Source: Pisolithus tinctorius
Taxonomy: Eukaryota; Basidiomycota; Agaricomycetes; Boletales; Pisolithaceae
Assembly (NCBI GenBank): GCA_024663395.1
Contig: JANFAH010000002.1
Coordinates: forward strand, 6,200,001 to 6,264,000
Direction of reading: 5' to 3'
DNA: 64,000 nt
Shown here: piece by piece, positions 57,448 through 64,000 of the stretch
Position numbering within the stretch: the stretch's first letter is position 1
How the letters are laid out: each line of letters opens with the position of its first letter
Translations under genes and position numbers: made by a program
The notes under the pieces: generated by a model
The model's database searches: none
The model's input: the letters and a program-made list of their open reading frames with translations, nothing else
Told to the model about the DNA's origin: nothing

Positions 57448-58640
57448 CTACACAGTAGGGGGGGCATTGCTAGTGCCTTGGAAAAAGCTATTGTACATGT
57501 CTGCTACATACGTGCAACAGGATTGTTCATCAGGTAAAGCTATAAAAACAGTGGCAGGGTTAGATATGCCAGAAAACTGATGCATCATAAATGCATGATG
57601 GTGGGGAGGGATCTCAGAATCTTTGTATAGCATTTGTGTAGCTGTCTGGACCACGATCAACAGATCCATGAAAGTTGTCGCCAGCTGGTCCCCCAAGTGC
57701 TGGATTGTGTTACTGATCGATACGACTGCAATGGTGTGAGAGCCGGAAGGTTGAGGCTGCATCTTGCTGGAAGATTGAGTGGACATTCAGCTGCACTTAC
57801 TACTATGAATGGACGAGACGGGAGTCATTGGGGGATGCTGATTTCTTGAGAATAGGAGGGAAGGGGATGCTGTTTCTGTGATATCAGTAGACATCACAGT
57901 GAATGAGCACTTTCCACCAAATGGGGCAGTGGAGGGGGGGATGGATGGGATGGAGGTGGTACTGTCAGTAGTTGTCATAGGGTTGGGGGGGACAGAGACT
58001 GTAAAGTTACTATCAGTGGTTGCGGTGAGCATGGGGTTTAACACCCCAGGATGGAAAGCATGGGAGCTGGTCACGCCACCCTGTGGAAAAATATCCCCCA
58101 TCATTAGAAGATACTGCCAGCCCTTGTTGCGGAAGAGCTTCATGGCCACATTTCACTGCGATGTCTCAGTGAACTGATCATAGTTATCTGTAAGATCAAA
58201 TACATACCTTCACACTGATGAATTTTGCCCATTTCTCTGCATCAGCTGCTCCACAGATATTTGCACCATTCTCATTGTCCCAATGTTTGCCTGATCCGCT
58301 GTGATAAGTCATGATTGCATTGTACGTATGTTTAAGCTACATCTAGTGTCAGCATAGCAACTTTAGAATAGAGAAGGACATACCAATCCCCATTTAATCG
58401 ACACATTCTTCAAATCCTTGATTTTACCGGACCTGTGGAGCTTGTGAATGCTCTCTCAGCTTTTGCATAAGTTACTTGTCAGAAGTTGCCAGCGTCAGCC
58501 CGCTCTGAGTGATTTGTGTGCAGATAATCAACAAGGGCAGTGACCTCTTCATTGGTCCACTTGGCATGCTTGGATTCTTCCTCTATTTCCCCTGCTGTTT
58601 CCATTAGTTCAACGATATTTGATCCTAAGACATCAAAAAG
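57448..58640 (-). pseudogene. Myb/SANT-like DNA-binding protein of Harbinger
   Basis: Minus-strand blocks: HAKWTNEEVTALVDYLHTNH (58560), a stop, KHTYNAIMTYHSGSGKHWDN (about 58310), ICGAADAEKWAKFISVK, then MKLFRNKGWQYLLMMGDIFP (58149), a Ser/Thr/Pro-rich linker and ISNTIQHLGDQLATTFMDLL (57690). This matches the Myb-like partner gene of PIF/Harbinger elements, which binds transposon ends and aids nuclear import of the transposase (family knowledge). Introns near 58360 and 58200 are likely. One or more stops. Confidence 0.75.
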
Positions 58641-58852
58641 TTCGATTAGTACTCACTGGATGTGATTGCGTCAAGTATCAGCAGAGGTGAGATAGGGAGG
58701 GAGAGACATGCTACCATCAGGAGGGAAACCAACATTTCAATCTCCGACACTTTGGCCCAGATTTTTCCACCACCCATCAAACAAGAACAATCCATGAAGT
58801 TTGTAAACTACAACTGAACTGTGCTTTCCATACAAGCTCTTACTATGTTACT

Positions 58853-59105
58853 ATGATAAATATATATCTTCAGAGGTTGCTGAGAGACTCTTGAGATGGT
58901 TGGGTGAGGCTCTTGAGAGGCTCCCAAGATGGTTGAGTCACTGAATGTCTGTAACTAGTTGCCACATATTGATTATGCAATCACTCAGAAGCCATGGGAT
59001 GGCATATTGGAATGATAAATGTGTATCTATGGAGGTTGGTGAGAGGCTCTTGAGATGGTTGGGTGAGGGTCTTGAGAGGCTCTCAAGATGGTTGAGTGAG
59101 GGTCA
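58853..59105. repeat. Direct repeat, two ~90-bp copies
   Basis: The block GAGACTCTTGAGATGGTTGGG with AGAGGCTCCCAAGATGGTTG occurs at 58880-58935 and, slightly varied, at 59040-59095, both after a TATCTTCAGAGGTTG-like lead. No coding role seen. Confidence 0.7.
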
Positions 59106-59159
59106 ACAGAGGGATTATCAGTAACACTGTCCATCAGAAGCACAGGGAATAGGGGTAAA

Positions 59160-59570
59160 TTACCCTATTTCACTTATGTTGCAGAAGACATATCCAGATT
59201 TGGCAGGGGAGGGGTGGATCACTTCAGGAAGCATAACCATAATTAGATACATCTGGGAACCACTGCTGGAGATAGGGTCTGTTAGATACATTGTTGCTGT
59301 CACAAAATATATATCTAACAGACCACCATCCCTCCAAAAAACTGCTGCCAAGGGTGGCAGGTACCCAGTGTTGGGAGAAGAGGGGAATAATACCAAGCAT
59401 GTTTATTCCCTAATTCGTGAGTACTTTATTTTACTGGCATGGAGTTTGTATTATATATCCAGTGGATGGTTGTCGGCAAACATACATACCTCGTATAGTA
59501 TTTTATTCCAAGCAACGTCTTGTTTGCTTGAGACACTCGAGTCGTGTGGTGTACCGTGGGTCCAATAACG
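59160..59570 (+). pseudogene. Membrane-protein family 3' remnant, copy M5
   Basis: Only the 3' block (GTGAGTACTTTATTTTACTG at 59418) and the following GGATGGTTGTCGGCAAACAT are shared with M1-M4; the coding core is absent. Confidence 0.4.
59312..59356. repeat. 45-bp inverted repeat, left copy
   Basis: TATCTAACAGACCACC ... GCCAAGGGTG; its exact reverse complement is at 63324-63368. Confidence 0.85.
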
Positions 59571-61085
59571 TACAAGACCAGATCCGTGATCGAAGCGAAT
59601 GAGGGCTGGGCAGACATATATTGACTGCGACAATTCTGTTCGATCACATCGATTATCAGTTCTACATAAATGACTCCGATCACCTTGCTGGGACCTGAAA
59701 ATACATATGTCAATTCCGCGGATGTCGAAAGATGCATTATCTGATCCTACAGCGACAACATTGATGAGATTGTTCATCGAATCACCGGCCCTCTGCGAAT
59801 ATGGAAACGCTCAGCGCTTCCCAGTATTACTACGTTTGTCTGTGTTCCCCTCTCCCTCCCTCCCTTATCCTCGATCTGGTATGTCTGACATTGTAATTCC
59901 CAGCAAAATGACATAGTCGTGAGCATGACAGCGCCGTCCTGCTAAAGTGTGCACCGATCGCCTAGCACGTGGGTGCGTATATGATGCGTATATTACTGGT
60001 CCGGTCGGCACCGGGGACACAGACAACGACGACATTCATATGACGAAATATGGAGTCAGTTCCTACCCACATCGTCGATCCATACAGGGTATTGATATCA
60101 CTTTCCAGTCTGCACGAAACACGACGGACTATTTTCCAGCAACATCCATCTGACGACTCAAAAGCAACAGAATTCAGTCTTTGTCCCTTGCTCTCTGCTC
60201 GTGTCCACATCGGTGGCAAATTCACTGCTGGCACTAACTCCGCTTCGGGAAGTGACATTCCCTTCCGCTTCATACCGGACTCTACCCTTCTCAAGGATCC
60301 TCTTTCGTTCGAGCTGTGGCGTCTGACTTAAGGGAGACATCAGGTAGAACTCCTTTGTTTGTGCCTCCGCCTGCCTACAATGTCTCCAATGACTTCATCA
60401 GGCTGTCCGCATATATATCATCATTCACGCTCTCCTACTGAGGGATGGCAGAGCCAAGTCCCAGCAAGACGTTTATGGTGCTGAGATTCGCTAGGTGCGG
60501 GTCCTGGTGCCACCTGCACCTGCTTCGTCGAGGAGAGAGAGAGAGATTATCAAAAGAACTGCCATCAAATTGTTCTTCCGATCCAGGCACCGACGAAATA
60601 GATATCGAGGCGACACCGAGGCCGCAGTGATGCCGCACATCTGTGGCAGTGCACTCGAAGATCATGTACACGAAGAACACTTGATTCTTTACCACGGGGG
60701 AGTAAAGCAAGGCGAGTCCCACAGACAGCGAAGCGGAATTGGGTGGAAATACAATTGGAATAATTTCTGAGTGGTCTGTCATGATCTGAGGTTGGTGCAA
60801 ATGTCAGGGACGTGTCGCAGCCATACATATTACTAACATGGACTTCGAGTAAGCAGTAAAGATGTATATAGAACGTGAATCGTGGTTCGTAACTAACACT
60901 TCAATCCAATACACAACAAGGGGAGTAGAAAAAAAAAGGGACGTTCTCCATGACGCTATCACAAGTGGGAAGTTAATTTGTGAAATATCTCCAGTTCGGC
61001 TCTCGGTTCCACATTCTCCATCAATTCGCTATCGGGAATGGCACCATCTGTTCCAGTACGGATCGCCACCACAAAGTAACTAGCC
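59571..61085. other. No supported gene
   Basis: About 1.5 kb, CpG-normal. Frames of 90-120 codons occur on both strands (for example 59962-60294 minus, 60435-60800 minus) without motifs or consistent splice sites. Confidence 0.4.
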
Positions 61086-62325
61086 TTAATTGTGGCCATC
61101 ATCTCGATTTCGCAGATGTCCCATGTGCTGTGTACGGAGGTGGCGGATGAAATTATGCCTCCCAATCACCAACTTACAGTCCTTCCACTCGCAGGCAATA
61201 TCCTCTTCACGGGACATGCCCTTAATACCATGGACGACCCTAAAATGTTGCGGCACGGAACCGCATGTGATATCTTGCCCGCATTCCACGCCGTCTTGAT
61301 TGTAACGACAAACTCGAGGTGGACAATGACTATACTGATTCTGTGCCTTTTAAAATAAGTTAACATTATCCCAGTATACACGGCTCAGACGAGACGTACG
61401 GTTGGATTGCCTTTCGTTCGAGGTGGCTCGGTACCGCCCGAGATAGGGGGTATACTATGCTTCTACATCAGCCGGAGAAGCTTTCTGATCCATAGAGGGA
61501 TGGCGCACCTGGACCCTCATCCGCATAGGCTTGGGGGTCGCTCTCCATTTGAAGTGACTCGATATCATCGCCAACAGGAAGGAATAATCTGGACTTCAGC
61601 GTCAGCCGGGGAAATCCCTGGCCCATGGAGGGATGGCACACCTGGTTCCTTCATTCGCATAGGCTTGGGGATTGCTTTCCATTTGAGGTTCGATAACGAG
61701 GCCAACATCAGGGAGGAAACTGTACTTCAGTGTCAGCCGGAGAAGATGCCTGACCCATGGAGGGATGGCGCACCTAGCTCCTTCATCCGTATAGACTTCG
61801 AGGTTGGCTCCCATTTGAGGTGGTTGCATACCACTGCCAAAAGCACGGAAGGATCTGTACTTCAATGTCAGCCGGAGAAGCTTCCTGGCCCACAAACATA
61901 AAAGGGAGGCACACCTGGTCCATTCATCCGCACACTCTTGGTGGTTGCTCTCTATTTGAGGTTCGAAAGCACTGCCCAAGTCAGGGAAGAACCTGTACTT
62001 CAGCGTCTGCCGGAGAAGTTTACTGGCCCATGGAAGGACGGCACACCTGATTCCTACATCCGTATGGTCTTCGGGATTGCTTGTCATTTGAGGTGGCTCA
62101 AATGTAGTGTCAAAGGTACTGCACTTCTACATCAGCGGGGAAGTTGCTTGACCAATAGAGGGACGACACACCTGGTTTCTGAATCTGCATAGTATTTCAG
62201 ACTGTTTGGCCATAGGGTCGGCGGGGTGTTATCGGCGAGTGAACTGTTGAATCTACTTCCATGTCAGCTAGAGAAGGTGTCAAGGCTGTAGAGAAATGGC
62301 CCACCCGATTGGGGGACCAGCATAG
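61086..62325 (-). CDS. C2H2 protein with tandemly repeated exons, copy Z5
   Basis: The C-terminal exon(s) give CRYNQDGVECGQDITCG...QHFRVVHGIK and CEWKDCKLVIGRHNFIRHLR, TQHMGH, stop 61086: the same two fingers as Z1. Upstream, 61440-62320 holds 6-7 tandem units of ~133 bp. Each is an intron of ~55 nt (GTGTGCCATCC ... GGCTGACACTGAAGTACAG) plus an exon of 72-81 nt, always a multiple of 3 with phase 2 on both sides. Exon peptides are variants of FLPDVGLVIEPQMESNPQAY followed by ANEGT. All exons I translated are open. The first exon and exact start are uncertain (about 62325). The array likely lengthens an acidic N-terminal region. Confidence 0.6.
61440..62320 (-). repeat. ~133-bp exon-intron tandem array in Z5
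   Basis: Markers of successive units (plus strand GAGGGATGGC-GCACCTGG) lie at about 61491, 61621, 61756, 61889, 62025, 62152 and 62287. Copies are clearly diverged, unlike the GTPase array, so this one is older. Confidence 0.85.
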
Positions 62326-63460
62326 TGCCAGAGCTTCCCTCGATCCTTAGAGATCATGTCCTACGGCTTAGTGGGCACAAAGGATGGAGGGTTTTGACGT
62401 GTAAGAGTCAACTATGGCATTTTATCGGTCCCAGTGTGAGGCCAAAGAATGGGAGGTCGGTGGGGGAGGTCCGAGACCAGACGATGGGAGGTCGGAATGG
62501 GAAGTGGAGCGGGAGGTCGGAGGCCAGGCAATAGAAGGTCGACGATAGGACTACCAGGATTGGTTCCGCCATCTAAGGACAGGTTGACGCGAGACTGGTA
62601 CCCGTGTATCACACTCACCTGTCGTCTCCAAACAAATGGCTTCATGATAATGAAAAGGGCATACAGGCACCCGTAGGTATATTTTGCTGGTAAAGCTCCC
62701 GGGAAAGTACACCTGACTTGGTTAGAATTTGATGTTGGTGGATTGGAGGGCCGTACCGTGTAGCATATTGTCCACCCAAAACTTGATTCTTACGCTCAAA
62801 AAGTCCGCATTTCGGTACGAATTGCGCGGTGTTTTTTCAGATCCCCGTTTTCTTCTAGCCGTCAGAATCAAGATGCTCAGTGGTAGTGTAACTGTCGGGA
62901 GGGCTTGGGAGGGCTTAGGAGGGCTCATGTACAAGTACCGCAAGACAAGCGTTTATAATTAAATCCTGAGAAAAAGAAATGAGTGGCGACTGGAAAAGGA
63001 CTAGCGGCCCATGAGGATTGATTAGTCCAAAAACGTTAGTCTCGAGCGGTTTGTCCCAGGAACCGGACGTATCATGTAGCTGCTTAATCCTTGACGTGGT
63101 GTACCGGAACGACGACTGAAGAAACTCGGGGAGGTGCACTAGTGTTCAGGTAACTCGATCCTCAAACGGCGGAAAGTGTAACAAACTAACTTCCCTCGTC
63201 GGTGCCATGCCTATACGTCCGTAGTGGGCGTGAAATGCCAGGTATGATTTTGCCCTACTATGGGAGGGCTCGAGTACAGTGGAGCATGATAAACACAGAT
63301 CAGTAAGCATCGTGTGTTCCGATCACCCTTGGCAGCAGTTTTTTGGAGGGATGGTGGTCTGTTAGATACAGAAAGCTGGACAATCATGCTCGAATAAGGA
63401 AACTCCAACAGCAAAATGCCCAACTCAAAATGGAAATGGCTGACGGTGGACCTCGATCAC
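62326..63460. other. No supported gene; small G-rich repeat
   Basis: Holds four or five copies of GGGAGGTCGG at 62450-62545, and the right copy of the 45-bp inverted repeat (63324-63368). Otherwise only short frames. Confidence 0.45.
63324..63368. repeat. 45-bp inverted repeat, right copy
   Basis: Exact reverse complement of 59312-59356, about 4 kb away. Confidence 0.85.
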
Positions 63461-63464
63461 TCCA

Positions 63465-63575
63465 AGTACTTTTTTTTTTTTTGCCATCTTCATAATGAAA
63501 AAAGAAAAAATGCGTTTGTCGAAGTACTTTTTTTTTTTTGCCATCGTCGTATTGAAAAAAGAAAAAACATGAAAA
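63465..63575. repeat. Tandem duplication with T-runs
   Basis: Two copies of AAGTAC, a T-run of 13, GCCATC, and GAAAAAAGAAAAAA, about 56 bp apart. Probably non-coding and prone to slippage; it lies just 3' of the gene at 63611. Confidence 0.75.
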
Positions 63576-63610
63576 GTATGTAGTAGATTTCGTAGACGTA
63601 GGTAAAGAAT

Positions 63611-64000
63611 TCACAGACTCGCCTCGACATCACTTGCTTCATTGTCTGAACCAACATCGGAGAAGCGATCAACCCAGAGGAATGCACCCGGCACCTCCAT
63701 GTTGTCTGCGCCATCAACCTCTTCCTCGTCATGCTCAAGTTTTTGCAGGGCACGGACATGTTCTTCTTCTAAGGAGATGATACAGATCAGCCTTGTTTCT
63801 TCACTCTAACCATTAGTATATTTTGACTTACACAATCCCATCCCATTTCCAAGGCCACCCATATACTGATCATTCTTGATAAGGTCTTGAAGTCCATCTA
63901 TCAGAGGTATGTCATCATTCTGCTCTTCATTGTCAGACGTGGCCCCCTCAACGATGTTATGCCTCTGGCCCACATGTTTCCTTTTTCGCCATCTGCCCCT
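63611..64000 (-). CDS. Unrecognised acidic protein, C-terminal two exons (partial)
   Basis: Exon 64000-63832 (KRKHVGQRHNIVEGATSDNE, then DDIPLIDGLQDLIKNDQYMG) and exon 63768-63611 (EEEHVRALQKLEHDEEEVDG, MEVPGAFLWVDRFSDVGSDN), joined by a 63-nt GT-AG intron (GTAAGTC...CTCCTTAG). Stop TGA 63611-63613. The rest lies beyond the window. Strongly acidic C-terminus; no family recognised. Confidence 0.65.

Larger units (their letters stand above)
54750..58850. mobile_element. PIF/Harbinger-like DNA transposon (decayed)
   Basis: Contains a DDE transposase gene (+, 55204-56421) and a Myb/SANT-like gene (-, 57448-58640), the two-gene set typical of PIF/Harbinger. Ends were not identified with confidence. 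CpG is lower here than in the flanks. Confidence 0.65.

Overview
The window looks like a homobasidiomycete (Agaricomycetes) nuclear genome. The evidence is short GT-AG introns of 45-80 nt, a P-loop GTPase of a type expanded in mushroom-forming fungi, Ty3/gypsy and Ty1/copia elements, Tc1/mariner and PIF/Harbinger transposons, and small C2H2 and Zn2Cys6-like proteins. No gene was matched by a search; family names rest on motifs read by eye.

Layout. (1) 1-33.3 kb is a transposon graveyard poor in CpG. Gypsy A (1-6975, +) is interrupted by a 1.84-kb element (E1). A second copy (E2) sits in a minisatellite at 12.5-15.8 kb. Three decayed intron-containing genes lie at 7-12.2 kb. Gypsy B (minus strand) is split in gag by a copia element (17.6-29.45 kb). 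The copia gag is split by a solo gypsy LTR (18770-25633, GGTGG target duplication). That LTR holds two large Tc1-derived palindromes and a composite block. A fourth gypsy piece (D) follows at 30.7-33.1 kb. Gypsy A and D both carry, between pol and the 3' LTR and on the opposite strand, a gene for a coiled-coil protein with a Zn2Cys6-like cluster.

(2) 34664-39283 (minus strand) holds the most remarkable locus: a GTPase gene whose body contains 42 regular ~70-bp tandem repeats. On the coding strand each repeat is a ~67-nt GT-AG intron plus a 3-nt exon of form NNT, and the variation between repeats is concentrated in the two N positions. With all 42 one-codon exons spliced in, my model gives 52 exons and an uninterrupted 384-aa frame.

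(3) 40-54.6 kb and 59-62.3 kb are CpG-normal and hold decayed copies of a multi-pass membrane protein gene (+) alternating with small two-finger C2H2 genes (-), at least two of them intact. The copy at 61.1-62.3 kb has a tandem array of symmetric 72-81-nt exons with ~55-nt introns. A decayed PIF/Harbinger element (transposase plus Myb-like gene) occupies about 54.8-58.8 kb. The window ends inside an unrecognised minus-strand gene.

How it fits together. Most of the left half is nested, inactivated transposons in which former CpG sites became TG/CA, turning CGA into stops and Arg into Cys/His/Gln. The two exon-intron arrays show growth of coding repeats by duplication of whole intron-plus-exon units. 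The GTPase array is the extreme case, with one codon per exon.
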